This document shows positions 26,515 to 35,760 of a stretch of DNA of 64,000 bases, in pieces. Position 1 is the first letter of the stretch; every line of letters starts with the position of its first letter. A program made the position numbers and the translations under genes. The DNA is from Grimontia indica (lineage in GTDB: Bacteria > Pseudomonadota > Gammaproteobacteria > Enterobacterales > Vibrionaceae): positions 18,085-82,084 of the forward strand of contig NZ_ANFM02000007.1 of the NCBI RefSeq assembly GCF_000333895.2, in the 5' to 3' direction. The notes under the pieces were generated by a model, which saw only the letters and a program-made list of their open reading frames with translations, was not told the origin of the DNA and made no database searches.

Positions 26515-26938
26515 GTGTCGGAAGGATACTGACACACGGAACAGGAACTAACGCCACGGAACTTGGCAGCTCAGGAAGAGCAGGTGATGCAAGGATTGTG
26601 TTACCAGCAAGGAAAGCGGATTAGGGACACGGAAGGAACCGTACAGTAGACAGGAAGTTTGCTGGTCAGGAAGACACTTAGGACAACCCGGGATTGGGGG
26701 TTTAAGGAATCACTTCAGGACGAAGTAAAGGACACCCTCAGGACGAGGATGAGAGTCGAGACTGGGACAGCTCGATGGGTCAAGGTAAGACCGAAGGACA
26801 CCTCCAGGACGGAGAGATAAGGATAACGCTGAAGGAATCAGCTACTGATCAAGGATTGATGCAGGGAGCAAATTTCGTAGCCGGATAGCTGCAAGTAAGA
26901 CCTTAAGGGCGCGACGAAAGTCGCGCCCGTTCTTTTTT
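26515..26938 (+). ncRNA. csrB: CsrB regulatory RNA that sequesters CsrA
   Basis: This roughly 424-nt gene-free stretch contains about 30 GGA motifs, many as AGGA, CAGGA or AAGGA in hairpin loops, the hallmark of CsrB/CsrC RNAs that titrate the translational regulator CsrA. Examples are CAGGAACT, CAGGAAGA, CAGGACGA (twice) and AAGGACAC (twice). It begins at a GTGTC/GACAC hairpin and ends in a strong terminator. Location supports it: E. coli csrB also lies between the yqcC and syd genes. A VarA/GacA box upstream indicates control by the VarS/VarA two-component system. The 5' end is inferred, not mapped. Confidence 0.93.
26907..26938 (+). terminator. Terminator of csrB
   Basis: GGGCGCGAC pairs perfectly with GTCGCGCCC around a GAAA tetraloop, followed by GTTCTTTTTT. 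Confidence 0.92.
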
Positions 26939-26950
26939 GTGCGATTGGTA

Positions 26951-27259
26951 TTACTCCTCCAACACCGGATATGCCGGCATATAAATCTCTTTGATTCGCA
27001 TCCCTTTCATCACGGCATAGCCCTGGTAGCAATCCAGACCATTCACAGAAAACTCAAAGTAGTAGCGGGTTTGAATATCCAATGGGCCTTTTGGCCAACC
27101 AAAGGAATGACTGCCCCGCGCTATTGAAATCAACTGCACGTTAGTTTGCTGGCATCGACGGACGATATAGTTTTTCGCCAGTTCACTCTGCCGGCGTTGT
27201 TGCCAGAATAAGCTGGCAACGATAGCGATAAGTAATATCCAAAACAGATCAGCAGTCAT
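26951..27259 (-). CDS. DUF3301 family small membrane protein
   Basis: The 102-residue product has one N-terminal transmembrane segment (about 4-20, LFWILLIAIVASLFW) followed by a basic stretch (QQRRQSELAK) and a short soluble domain with YYFEFSVNGLDCYQGYAVMKG, matching DUF3301. Function is unknown. Its ATG comes one base after the stop of the DUF3549 gene, so the two are translationally coupled and probably work together. It converges on csrB. Confidence 0.82.
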   Translation of the reverse strand: MTADLFWILLIAIVASLFWQQRRQSELAKNYIVRRCQQTNVQLISIARGSHSFGWPKGPLDIQTRYYFEFSVNGLDCYQGYAVMKGMRIKEIYMPAYPVLEE

Positions 27260-27260
27260 T

Positions 27261-28298
27261 TTAAGCCTTCACGGATTGCTGGAGTTGTTTCACTGCATCA
27301 AGCAAAGCTGGCGATGCGGAGCCGTGCAGTAAAGCTAACACCTGTGGACGAAGCGCTGGGATCATCACCAGATCAGCGACCATCTGCTGGAAGAAAGCCT
27401 GATCTTTTTGATCAGCAACGGCGATAAGAAAGGCGTCTAATAGTGGTTCATTTGATAGTGCTTGCCAACAGCGCCCTGCAATCGCAATCAACATTTCACG
27501 GTGACGGAGCGCTTCAGTTGCCAGCATACGTTCAATGACACCGTGCACAACGTCCGGCTTGGCGCCAGCCAATGCCCTAACATGAGCAGTGAGAAGGAAC
27601 AGGTCTGTTTCGTCACCAGACAGCATGGCCTGAATGTCTTCCTCAAGACGCGCAGCCAGTGAGTCCGGAATATCGCAATGCTCGAGACAGCCCAGTAATG
27701 CATATTTGGGTGGCTGCGGCATGTTCGAGAGGGCTTTACGCAAACGGGTAAGGTTGTTGTGCTTGTCCATGCGCGCGCACAGATCGGCAATTCCCTGAAG
27801 CCCTACTCCTTGCCACTCCTCCCAGCCAAGCTCACCTGAAGCGTAATGTTGTGCATGGTCATAATACTGGCTGGCAGGCTGGTTCAGCTTAGCGGTGAGG
27901 AAAGCATGGAAAATGGCTTTCTTATCATCCTGCGGATTGAAGGTATATGGGTTTGCAGCAAGCTTTTCCTGTTCTTCTTCCGTCGGGGTTTTATCCAGTG
28001 TCGCGCCCATGGCTTGAGCCACATATTGGATGAAATCGCCAAGTGCTGCCTGGTTGAGAAGGCCACGTTCATCCAGAGGCATTTTTAAAAACCAGATCCA
28101 TGGGGCTTGATTCGGTTGCCAGAATGCAATGCCGATTTGCGCATGTTGCTGCGCAGGAAAAGGATAGGGCATGCGGTTTTCTTCAATCGCCACAAAATCT
28201 TTGTTACTAATAGGCGTGACGCGTCGGCTGAGATCGAATACCAGAAATTCGCAGTTTGCCTGACTCAATATGGCGTTAAGAGAGAGCGTATTTTCCAT
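27261..28298 (-). CDS. DUF3549 family protein
   Basis: The 345-residue soluble product belongs to DUF3549. It is mostly helical in its C-terminal half, with alanine- and leucine-rich repeats resembling an alpha-solenoid (about 190-340), and has no recognised catalytic motif or signal peptide. It heads a two-gene unit with the DUF3301 membrane protein. The pair seems restricted to Vibrionaceae and close relatives. Function is unknown. Confidence 0.82.
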   Translation of the reverse strand: MENTLSLNAILSQANCEFLVFDLSRRVTPISNKDFVAIEENRMPYPFPAQQHAQIGIAFWQPNQAPWIWFLKMPLDERGLLNQAALGDFIQYVAQAMGATLDKTPTEEEQEKLAANPYTFNPQDDKKAIFHAFLTAKLNQPASQYYDHAQHYASGELGWEEWQGVGLQGIADLCARMDKHNNLTRLRKALSNMPQPPKYALLGCLEHCDIPDSLAARLEEDIQAMLSGDETDLFLLTAHVRALAGAKPDVVHGVIERMLATEALRHREMLIAIAGRCWQALSNEPLLDAFLIAVADQKDQAFFQQMVADLVMIPALRPQVLALLHGSASPALLDAVKQLQQSVKA

Positions 28299-28527
28299 GA
28301 TGACTTCTAATTCGTGTTGCCTTCATTGGCGGAGAGTGAAACAGCGGTGAGTGTACCATTCTCGCGGCTTTGGGCGGCGATGGATTCGTAACAGCGCTTT
28401 TCACTGAATGTTGCTGAACGATGGGAGTGTGGATTTCAGATCGCTCGGCATTGATTAGTGATATGCTTGCGCCAGTTTGATATTTCAACCCATTGGACGC
28501 AAAAGCGGGTAAAAGAGAGCAATTTCT

Positions 28528-28848
28528 ATGAGCAAACACGAAAAAGTCGGTGCCTTGCTGTTGGCACTCAAAGACACGCTAGAAGTGCATGGTCACTGGC
28601 AAAGTGAGCCACCCTCGAGCGAGGCTCTTTCAAGTGTCGAGCCTTTCGCGGTTGATACTTTGAGTTGTGCCGAATGGCTTCAATGGATTTTTATCCCGAA
28701 AATGGCGTTCCTGTTACAACACGGCCAACCTTTGCCAGAGTCATTTTCTATTGCTCCTTATGTGGAAGAAGCCATGCGTGGTCAGGAAGGGCATGCAGAC
28801 ATTACCCGTGTTTCGATGGACATTGATGCTCTGTTTATACCGCAATAA
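28528..28848 (+). CDS. yqcC: YqcC family protein
   Basis: The 106-residue product matches YqcC (DUF446), with the conserved LSCAEWLQWIFIPKMAFLLQHGQPLP core. The family is helical and of unknown function. It starts just before truC (11 bases between stop and start), the same yqcC-truC order as in E. coli. GAGAG lies ahead of the ATG. Confidence 0.92.
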   Translation: MSKHEKVGALLLALKDTLEVHGHWQSEPPSSEALSSVEPFAVDTLSCAEWLQWIFIPKMAFLLQHGQPLPESFSIAPYVEEAMRGQEGHADITRVSMDIDALFIPQ

Positions 28849-28859
28849 CCGTTTTTAAG

Positions 28860-29591
28860 ATGCAAACTGAACTAGAAATAATTTATCGCGATGAGTGGCT
28901 GATCGCCGTTAACAAGCCTTCAGGTATGTTGGTGCACCGCTCTTGGCTCGACAAAGGCGAAACCCGCTTTGTCATGCAAACGTTGCGAGACCAGATTGGC
29001 CAGCATGTTTTTCCACTTCATCGATTGGACCGCCCAACCTCCGGTGTTTTGCTTTTTGCGCTTTCGTCCGAAATGGCTTCACAAATGATGCCAAAGTTCG
29101 CCGGGCGCGACATTCACAAAACCTATCATGCGGTTGTTCGTGGCTGGATTAAAGAAGGTGCAACGCTCGATTATCCACTCAAAGAAGAACTGGATAAGGT
29201 GGCTGATAAATTCGCGACGGCTGAGCCAGAAGCCAAAGAGGCGGTCACTGAATACCGACCGGTTGCGCATGCGGAGTTACCGATCCCTATGGGGCGCTAC
29301 CAAAGCTGCCGTTACACGCTGGTGGAAATGAAACCGCATACTGGCCGTAAGCACCAGCTCCGCCGTCACATGCATCACTTGAGTCACCATATCGTGGGTG
29401 ATGTGAATCATGGAGACGGGCGACACAATCGCCTGTTCCGTCAGGAATTTGAATGTCATCAACTGCTGCTTCATGCGTCACGAACGGAATTTCAGCATCC
29501 GGTAACCGGTGAAAACCTGGTGATTGAGGCCAAGGTTGATGAAGTTTGGCGAAGGGTGCTTGAAGGTTTGGGATGGGGCAGAGCGCTCTGA
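28860..29591 (+). CDS. truC: tRNA pseudouridine(65) synthase TruC
   Basis: TruC converts U65 of certain tRNAs to pseudouridine. The 243-residue product is an RluA-family enzyme with the catalytic aspartate at about residue 57 in HRLDRPTSGVLLF, the NKPSGMLVH motif near the N terminus and the KPHTGRKHQLRRHM motif near 155-170. No S4 domain is present, which is normal for TruC. It ends in a strong terminator. Confidence 0.95.
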   Translation: MQTELEIIYRDEWLIAVNKPSGMLVHRSWLDKGETRFVMQTLRDQIGQHVFPLHRLDRPTSGVLLFALSSEMASQMMPKFAGRDIHKTYHAVVRGWIKEGATLDYPLKEELDKVADKFATAEPEAKEAVTEYRPVAHAELPIPMGRYQSCRYTLVEMKPHTGRKHQLRRHMHHLSHHIVGDVNHGDGRHNRLFRQEFECHQLLLHASRTEFQHPVTGENLVIEAKVDEVWRRVLEGLGWGRAL

Positions 29592-29601
29592 GGAAGAGCA
29601 A

Positions 29602-29633
29602 GTCTCAGGATCCTAGATCCTGAGACCTTTTTT
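29602..29633 (+). terminator. Terminator of truC
   Basis: GTCTCAGGATC pairs perfectly with GATCCTGAGAC around a CTA loop and is followed by CTTTTTT. The last T residues touch the stop codon of the convergent DUF3461 gene. Confidence 0.92.
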
Positions 29634-30011
29634 CTAGAGTTTTTCCAGATCGGCTTCGATTTCGGCGATCTTGCTGGCAACCACTTTTTCTAAGTGACGT
29701 AGGTCGCGAAGGATTTTCTTCTTGGTATCCTGCTCGCTTTTCTCGTGGCGCACGATTTTATCCAGTTCATCTACGACCAGCGACAAACTGCGGTTGATCT
29801 CCGTGACTTCACGGAAGCGGCCGCTGCCACTGTCAACCACCACATTCTTTCTCTGGCGTGGGTATTTGAACTTAACGCTCTTGGCAAACAGCTCGCCTTT
29901 GGCTTTGTGAAAGTAGATTTTCAGCGTGTCTGAATTGGCTTCTTGACGCAGGGTGTAACGCTCGATGTTCTCTGGATGTTCGATACCGATGTTTTTCAGA
30001 TTCTGATACAT
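29634..30011 (-). CDS. DUF3461 family protein
   Basis: The 125-residue product matches DUF3461: [53 protein letters not shown] followed by a long charged C-terminal helix, probably a coiled coil (about 85-125). Function is unknown; the family is common in gammaproteobacteria, including Vibrio. It is a single-gene unit. The 166 bp to glnD hold no gene I can support. Confidence 0.85.
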   Translation of the reverse strand: MYQNLKNIGIEHPENIERYTLRQEANSDTLKIYFHKAKGELFAKSVKFKYPRQRKNVVVDSGSGRFREVTEINRSLSLVVDELDKIVRHEKSEQDTKKKILRDLRHLEKVVASKIAEIEADLEKL

Positions 30012-30177
30012 GTTTTACCCCTTCTATCGTCAGAACAGACTACGGTTCAATCACTTATTGTTCACTTTAGCAGCATCCTTTCTTCAGCCCCAACCATTGT
30101 TATGATCAATGTCTGAGACTTGTGGTCGAGATCGCCCAATATGCTGACTGAGCGAAATTCTCCAGTTTCATTCACCA

Positions 30178-32799
30178 CTAATTTGCATCATTTAAGGCAT
30201 CAAATAGTGCTTCTTTCAGCGTTTTCTGAACTTCGTCAGAAAGCGCCTGGCGTTCACCATCAGTCACAATGAAAAAGTCTTCTGCACGCTCACCAATAGT
30301 GGTGATTTTTGCCGCTTGCAGAGACACACCTTCGCGGGCGAATACTGCACCTACACGTGCCAAGAGTCCCGGTGTGTCCAGGGCGACCAGTTCAAGGAGT
30401 GTGCGACGTCCCGTGCGAGTCGGTAGGAAAGAGACCTGCGTTTTCACATTAAAGGCCATCAACTTACGGGACGCACGTTTGACCGGAATCGTGATCGGCC
30501 CATCCTGAGTGAGTGCCAATGTGACACCCTCGCGGATTTTCTCGTGCCGGTCGGGTTGAATCGCTTCGTTATGTGAGTCCAACACCATAAAAGTGTCCAG
30601 TGCGAAACCATCTTTACTGGTCATGATTTGTGCGTCGTGGACGCTGAGATTTTTCTTATCAAGCGCGGCGACCACACGGGCAAACAGGCTTGGTCTGTCC
30701 TGACTGTAAACGAAAATCTCGGTGCCACCACGGGTGGCATTCTTGCTGACCAGTACCAAAGGCTCATCACCTTCGTGGCTCAGAATGTGCTCACTGTGCC
30801 AGGCGATTTGCTTGTGGGTGTGACGCAAGAAGTAATCCGCTTTAAAACGCTGCCAAAGCAGCTCAATTTCCCGCGGTGTGTGACCGTGTTTACGCAGCAG
30901 GGCTGATGCCAAATGTTGGTTATGGCGGATACGTTCACGAATATCTGGCGGGTTTTCCAACCCACGACGCAACGCTTTCTGGGTGGAGTAGTAAAGCTCT
31001 GCCAGAAGAGTACGTTTCCAGCTGTTCCAAAGCTCTGGATTGGTGGCGTTGATATCGGCCACGGTCAGGCAAATCAGGTAGTCGAGGCGTTCTTCATCAC
31101 GCACTTTCTGGGCAAATTCAGTAATGACTTCCGGATCGTAAATATCGCGGCGCTGAGCGGTGACAGACATCAGGAGGTGATTGCCGACCAACCAGCTGAC
31201 AAGGTTCGCCTCAGGGCGAGAGAAGCCGTGATCGATACAGAAGCTATAGGCCTCTTCTGCGCCAATTTCTGAGTGATCGCCACCGCGTCCTTTGCCAATG
31301 TCATGGAAAATCGCTGCCAGTAAGAGAAGCTCCGGTTTCGCCAAGCGAGGGTAAACATCACAACAGATAGGGTGCTTGTCGCGGTTTTCTTCGTAGCTAT
31401 AGCCGTTAATGTGTTTGAGCAGGCGGATAGTGTGCTCGTCCACGGTATAGGCGTGGAAAAGGTCAAACTGCATCTGGCCAACTATTTGGCTCCATTGTGG
31501 CAGGTAGGCTGACAACACGCCGTGCTTATGCATCAAAGGGAAAGCTTTGTGCAGCGCATTTGGGTGGCGGGTCAGGGCGATAAATTTCTCTTTCGCTTCT
31601 GGCACATCGCACAGAAAGCGGTTCAAACGTCGGCGCGCGGTGCGGAGCTGTCTGAGCGTCGGTGCTGAAATGGATTCAATCGATTTGTCGTTAGCGATGT
31701 GCAGGAACATGTCGATGATGGTGTCGGGACGTGCCTGGAACAATGCTGGCTTGCGCGCTTCAATCTGGCGGCCATGACGCTGGAAATCATCGCTCAGCAC
31801 TTCAATGGTTTTGCTGTCGGGCTCGTTTTCAATCGCCTGTGCAAACAGGCGGATCAGCATTTTGTTGAGCTCAGACACTCTTCCCAGTGTGCGGTAGAAG
31901 TCTTTCATCATGAGCTCTATGCCACGGTTTCCTTCGCCTTGGTAACCGAGAGTTTCAGCAACAGAAGGCTGATGGGCGAAGGTGAGGCGGTTGTCATAAC
32001 GACGGAGTTCAAGGTGCAGGGCAAAACGGATGCGCCACAGCATCGTCTGGCATTCGTCGAGTTCACGGAATTCGGCATCAGTCAAAAAACCGTATTTGCT
32101 CATTTCTCGCAGGCTAGTGGCACCGAAATGACGGCGCGCAATCCAACTCAGGGTATGGATATCACGAAGACCGCCTGGGCTGGATTTGATGTCTGGCTCC
32201 AGATTGTAGGCTGTATCATGGTATCGGGCATGACGCTCTTTTTGCTCTTTAACTTTGGCTTTGAAGAATCTTTCGCTGGGCCAGAACTGCTCAGAGTGAA
32301 TGCGGTTTTTCAATTCATGGAAGATTCGTTCACTGCCGCAAAGCAATCGGGATTCCTGTAAATTGGTGGCGACGGTCAAATCGTCGAGGCCGACATCCAT
32401 GCACTCAGCGAGGGTACGCACGGAATGACCAACTTCCAGTTTTAAATCCCATAACAGTGTTACGAACTCACTGAGACGCGTTTGGTAGTTTTTATCTATG
32501 CCGTTTTCAGAGAGGATCAAAAGGTCGATATCAGAAAGAGGGTGAAGCTCTCTGCGTCCGTAACCGCCTACGGCAATCAGCGAAAGGTTGGGATGATGAT
32601 GAAATTCGAAATGTTGCCACAGCCTTTCCAGCAAGGCGTCAATGTAATCTGAACGCTGGTAAACCAAATCCGTGACGGGCTTGCGTTCAAGAAAAGCGGC
32701 TTTCTGTTGTTCACCGAACAGTGACAGCTGATTTTTAAGCTCAGTAAGATTCAGCTGCTCAGCGGTCAGTTCATTGGGTGAGAGCAAAACGTTGTTCAT
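30178..32799 (-). CDS. glnD: Bifunctional uridylyltransferase/uridylyl-removing enzyme
   Basis: GlnD senses glutamine and adds or removes UMP on the PII protein, setting glutamine synthetase activity and nitrogen regulation. The 873-residue product has the full layout: nucleotidyltransferase motif GGYGRRELHPLSDIDLLIL (about 65-85), a helical linker, an HD phosphohydrolase domain with AAIFHDIGKGRGGDHSEIG, and two C-terminal ACT domains. The ATG at 32799 (MNNVLLSPNEL) has AAGGA upstream; an in-frame extension runs into the map terminator and is rejected. It follows map on the same strand. Confidence 0.95.
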   Translation of the reverse strand: MNNVLLSPNELTAEQLNLTELKNQLSLFGEQQKAAFLERKPVTDLVYQRSDYIDALLERLWQHFEFHHHPNLSLIAVGGYGRRELHPLSDIDLLILSENGIDKNYQTRLSEFVTLLWDLKLEVGHSVRTLAECMDVGLDDLTVATNLQESRLLCGSERIFHELKNRIHSEQFWPSERFFKAKVKEQKERHARYHDTAYNLEPDIKSSPGGLRDIHTLSWIARRHFGATSLREMSKYGFLTDAEFRELDECQTMLWRIRFALHLELRRYDNRLTFAHQPSVAETLGYQGEGNRGIELMMKDFYRTLGRVSELNKMLIRLFAQAIENEPDSKTIEVLSDDFQRHGRQIEARKPALFQARPDTIIDMFLHIANDKSIESISAPTLRQLRTARRRLNRFLCDVPEAKEKFIALTRHPNALHKAFPLMHKHGVLSAYLPQWSQIVGQMQFDLFHAYTVDEHTIRLLKHINGYSYEENRDKHPICCDVYPRLAKPELLLLAAIFHDIGKGRGGDHSEIGAEEAYSFCIDHGFSRPEANLVSWLVGNHLLMSVTAQRRDIYDPEVITEFAQKVRDEERLDYLICLTVADINATNPELWNSWKRTLLAELYYSTQKALRRGLENPPDIRERIRHNQHLASALLRKHGHTPREIELLWQRFKADYFLRHTHKQIAWHSEHILSHEGDEPLVLVSKNATRGGTEIFVYSQDRPSLFARVVAALDKKNLSVHDAQIMTSKDGFALDTFMVLDSHNEAIQPDRHEKIREGVTLALTQDGPITIPVKRASRKLMAFNVKTQVSFLPTRTGRRTLLELVALDTPGLLARVGAVFAREGVSLQAAKITTIGERAEDFFIVTDGERQALSDEVQKTLKEALFDALNDAN

Positions 32800-32812
32800 T
32801 GTCATCCTTGAT

Positions 32813-32840
32813 AAAAAAAGTCGGCGCATTGGCCGACTTC
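32813..32840 (-). terminator. Terminator of map, just upstream of glnD
   Basis: On the minus strand, AAGTCGGC pairs with GCCGACTT around a short loop and is followed by seven T residues. It lies between the map stop and the glnD start, so glnD probably has its own promoter or relies on readthrough. Confidence 0.88.
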
Positions 32841-32851
32841 TGTTTTTTGAA

Positions 32852-33649
32852 TTATGCGTTGTTCAAAATGCGAGGCAGTTTTTCCTCACTGCGCAGAGTC
32901 AGGATTTCACAACCGGTGTCCGTGACCAGAATCGTGTGTTCCCATTGCGCGGATTTCTTGCCATCAACGGTATATACCGTCCAGCCATCATCATCATCCA
33001 GCAGAGTGCCAAATTTACCTGCGTTGATCATTGGCTCAATGGTAAAGCACATACCCGCTTTAATGACGGTGCGGTCACTGTTCTTGTAGTGCACCACTTG
33101 CGGCTCTTCATGGAATTCAGCACCAATACCGTGACCACAGTAATCTTTCACGATTGAGTAACGCTTTGGACGGTTTTTGATGAACTTTTGGATTTCCGTA
33201 CCGATGTCACCAATGCGCGCGCCAGGTTTCACTTTTTTCAGGGCTTGGTAGAGGCTTTCCTGTGCGACGTGACACAGTGCTTTGTCTTCCGCTGACACTT
33301 CACCTACCAGGAACATTTTTGACGTGTCGCCGTGGTAGCCGTCTTTAATCACTGTGATGTCGATGTTGATGACATCACCATCTTTCAACACGTCAGTTTT
33401 ACTCGGGATACCGTGACATACAACGTGGTTAATTGATGTACAAATAGACTTTGGAAAGCCGTGGTAGTTGAGCGGTGCTGGGATCGCTTGCTGTGTCTCT
33501 GTGATGTATTTGTGGCAAATATCATCTAGCTCTTCAGTCGTCACACCCGCTTTTACGTGCGGTTCGATCATCTCAAGCACTTCTGCCGCAAGGCGACCGG
33601 CCTCACGCATTTTTTCGATTTCTTCAGCCGATTTAATAGTGGCGCTCAT
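32852..33649 (-). CDS. map: Type I methionine aminopeptidase
   Basis: Map removes the N-terminal methionine from nascent proteins and is essential. The 265-residue product has the pita-bread metallopeptidase signature: His in HGIPSKTDVLKDGDVINIDITV, two metal aspartates in INIDITVIKDGYHGD, HGIGAEFHEEP, and glutamates in FTIEPMIN and QWEHTILVT. It is divergent from rpsB with about 320 bp between them, the conserved map/rpsB arrangement. Confidence 0.96.
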   Translation of the reverse strand: MSATIKSAEEIEKMREAGRLAAEVLEMIEPHVKAGVTTEELDDICHKYITETQQAIPAPLNYHGFPKSICTSINHVVCHGIPSKTDVLKDGDVINIDITVIKDGYHGDTSKMFLVGEVSAEDKALCHVAQESLYQALKKVKPGARIGDIGTEIQKFIKNRPKRYSIVKDYCGHGIGAEFHEEPQVVHYKNSDRTVIKAGMCFTIEPMINAGKFGTLLDDDDGWTVYTVDGKKSAQWEHTILVTDTGCEILTLRSEEKLPRILNNA

Positions 33650-33797
33650 TGCTTTCTCTCAGTTGGCTCCCTTAACTGAAACAGCAAGGGAGGAATTGAC
33701 TGCTATTACTACATATTATCAATCGCATCGCCATGTGGGAACCTTACCCGGCGACTCACTGACTTTTTTATGCTGGATTCTAAGGCGCTTTTTATGG

Positions 33798-33811
33798 TAT
33801 AAAGCGCGCCG
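33798..33811 (+). promoter_or_regulatory. Inferred rpsB-tsf promoter
   Basis: A TATAAA -10 element (33798-33803) is followed at once by a GC-rich discriminator GCGCGCC (33804-33810), the hallmark of stringently controlled ribosomal promoters. The -35 is weak. A start near 33811 gives a leader of about 160 nt, similar to the known E. coli rpsB leader. Confidence 0.6.
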
Positions 33812-33971
33812 AAATACGCCTTAATGGTTAATCGGGTCTTCCGGTTCTGTTTAGGTGGTTTCGACAAACACTTATTTTTTAACACACACACATATCGGCA
33901 CATGCTCCGGGGTGCCCTTTGAGGGTCGGATGTATGGGATATGTGGAGGCCTAACCCCAAGAGGAATTAAA
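33811..33971 (+). promoter_or_regulatory. rpsB mRNA leader with probable S2 autoregulatory element
   Basis: The segment between about 33890 and 33960 contains CTCCGGGGTGCCCTTTGAGG and GTGGAGGCCTAACCCCAAGA, resembling the conserved gammaproteobacterial rpsB leader through which ribosomal protein S2 represses rpsB-tsf. Limits follow from the inferred promoter and the rpsB start codon. Confidence 0.65.
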
Positions 33972-34700
33972 ATGGCTACTGTTTCAATGCGCGACATGCT
34001 GAAAGCTGGTGTTCACTTCGGTCACCAGACTCGTTACTGGAACCCTAAGATGAAGCCGTTCATCTTCGGTGCACGTAACAAGGTTCACATCATTAACCTA
34101 GAAAAAACTGTACCAATGTTCAACGACGTACTGGCTGAGCTGACCAAAGTTGGTGAGCGTAAGGGTAAAGTACTGTTCGTTGGTACTAAGCGTGCCGCTA
34201 GCGAATCTGTTAAAGCAGCAGCAGAAAGCTGTGATCAGTACTACGTGAACAACCGTTGGTTGGGCGGTATGCTGACTAACTGGAAAACTGTTCGCCAGTC
34301 AATCAAACGTCTGAAAGATCTGGAAACTCAGTCAACTGACGGTACTTTCGAGAAGCTGACTAAGAAAGAAGCTCTGATGCGCACCCGTGAAATGGAGAAA
34401 CTTGAGAAGTCTCTGGGCGGTATCAAAAACATGGGCGGTCTGCCAGACGCACTGTTCGTAATCGACGCTGATCACGAGCACATTGCTATTAAAGAAGCAA
34501 ACAACCTGGGTATCCCAGTGTACGCGGTAGTTGATACCAACTCTGACCCAGACGGCGTTGACTTCGTTATCCCAGGTAACGACGACGCGATTCGCGCAGT
34601 TCAACTGTACCTGAATGCTGCAGCTCAGTCATACACTGAAGGCCGTAGCCAGGACATCGTAGCTCAAGCAGAAGACGAGCTGGTTGAAGTCGCTGAATAA
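33972..34700 (+). CDS. rpsB: 30S ribosomal protein S2
   Basis: S2 is an essential component of the small ribosomal subunit, needed for S1 assembly. The 242-residue product begins [33 protein letters not shown], the standard S2 N terminus, and includes [19 protein letters not shown]. The ATG at 33972 has GAGGA at good spacing; an upstream in-frame extension lies in the leader and is not translated. It is the first gene of rpsB-tsf. Confidence 0.98.
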   Translation: MATVSMRDMLKAGVHFGHQTRYWNPKMKPFIFGARNKVHIINLEKTVPMFNDVLAELTKVGERKGKVLFVGTKRAASESVKAAAESCDQYYVNNRWLGGMLTNWKTVRQSIKRLKDLETQSTDGTFEKLTKKEALMRTREMEKLEKSLGGIKNMGGLPDALFVIDADHEHIAIKEANNLGIPVYAVVDTNSDPDGVDFVIPGNDDAIRAVQLYLNAAAQSYTEGRSQDIVAQAEDELVEVAE

Positions 34701-34771
34701 GACACTTGCTCCTTGTGAGCGTTCTTAGCCATCAGACTGTCACAGACAGCACTGTAAGCTAAGTAGGTTAG

Positions 34772-34800
34772 CAGGGGCCAACTATGGGCCCCTGATTTTT
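34772..34800 (+). terminator. Attenuator-type terminator between rpsB and tsf
   Basis: CAGGGGCC (34772-34779) pairs with GGCCCCTG (34787-34794), followed by ATTTTT. A partial terminator here is known in E. coli and lowers tsf expression relative to rpsB. Confidence 0.75.
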
Positions 34801-34831
34801 ACCCAAATAGTTTCGAATCGAGGAATGAACA

Positions 34832-35674
34832 ATGGCTGTTACCGCTGCCCTGGTAAAAGAACTGCGCGAACGCACTGGCGCAGGCATGATGGAATGTAAA
34901 AAAGCGCTGGTAGAAACTAACGGCGACATCGAGCTGGCGATTGAAAACATGCGTAAGTCAGGCGCTGCTAAAGCTGCTAAGAAAGCAGGTAACGTAGCTG
35001 CTGAAGGCGCAATCATCATCAAAGAAGTTGATGGTGTTTCTGCTCTGGTTGAAGTTAACTGTCAGACTGACTTCGTTGCTAAAGACGGCAACTTCACTGC
35101 TTTCGCAAACGCAGTTGCTGATGAAGCAGCGGCAACCAAAGCGACTGTAGAAGAGCTGCAAGCGAAATTCGAAGATGACCGCGTAGCGCTGGTTGCTAAA
35201 ATCGGTGAAAACATCTCTATCCGTCGCGTAGCTTACGTTGAAGGTTCAGCGATGGCTTCTTACCGTCACGGCGAGCGCATCGGTGTTGTTGTTGCTGGTG
35301 AAGGCGACGCAGAAACTCTGAAGCACATCGCAATGCACGTTGCTGCATCACGTCCAGAGTACGTAACTCCTGACGACGTACCAGCTGACGTAGTTGCTAA
35401 AGAGCGCGAAGTTCAAGTAGAAATCGCGATGAACGAAGGCAAGCCTAAAGAAATCGCAGAGAAAATGGTTGAAGGCCGCATGAAGAAATTCACCGGCGAA
35501 GTTTCTCTGACTGGTCAACCTTTCATCATGGAGCCTAAGAAATCTGTAGGTGACATCCTGAAAGAGAAAGGCGCTTCTGTTTCTACTTTCATCCGCCTGG
35601 AAGTGGGTGAAGGTATCGAGAAAGCAGCTGGCATGAGCTTCGCAGAAGAAGTTGCAGCCGCTCAGAAAGGTTAA
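34832..35674 (+). CDS. tsf: Elongation factor Ts
   Basis: EF-Ts is the nucleotide exchange factor of EF-Tu. The 280-residue product starts [32 protein letters not shown], the canonical N-terminal module, and contains the TDFVAKD motif that contacts EF-Tu ([13 protein letters not shown], about 70-82). It is second in the rpsB-tsf unit and ends in a clear terminator. Confidence 0.98.
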   Translation: MAVTAALVKELRERTGAGMMECKKALVETNGDIELAIENMRKSGAAKAAKKAGNVAAEGAIIIKEVDGVSALVEVNCQTDFVAKDGNFTAFANAVADEAAATKATVEELQAKFEDDRVALVAKIGENISIRRVAYVEGSAMASYRHGERIGVVVAGEGDAETLKHIAMHVAASRPEYVTPDDVPADVVAKEREVQVEIAMNEGKPKEIAEKMVEGRMKKFTGEVSLTGQPFIMEPKKSVGDILKEKGASVSTFIRLEVGEGIEKAAGMSFAEEVAAAQKG

Positions 35675-35690
35675 TTCCTCTTTGAGACCC

Positions 35691-35718
35691 AAAAGACCGC
35701 AGAACCCTGCGGTCTTTT
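35691..35718 (+). terminator. Terminator of tsf
   Basis: AAAAGACCGCAG pairs perfectly with CTGCGGTCTTTT around an AACC loop, 17 bp after the tsf stop codon. Confidence 0.92.
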
Positions 35719-35760
35719 CACAATCCCATCCGTAGAAGTTAGTGCCTAAAGGTAGTGAGA

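Noticed and set aside
26505..26905. GGA-rich short repeats that could suggest a tandem repeat or CRISPR-like array
   Set aside because: Spacing is irregular and there are no constant repeat units or spacers; the pattern is that of CsrB.
26838..27032. A 64-codon minus-strand frame across the end of csrB
   Set aside because: It runs through the csrB terminator and into the DUF3301 gene in another frame; no supporting features.
31699..32361. A 220-codon open frame on the plus strand
   Set aside because: It is antisense to glnD with low-complexity, implausible protein content.
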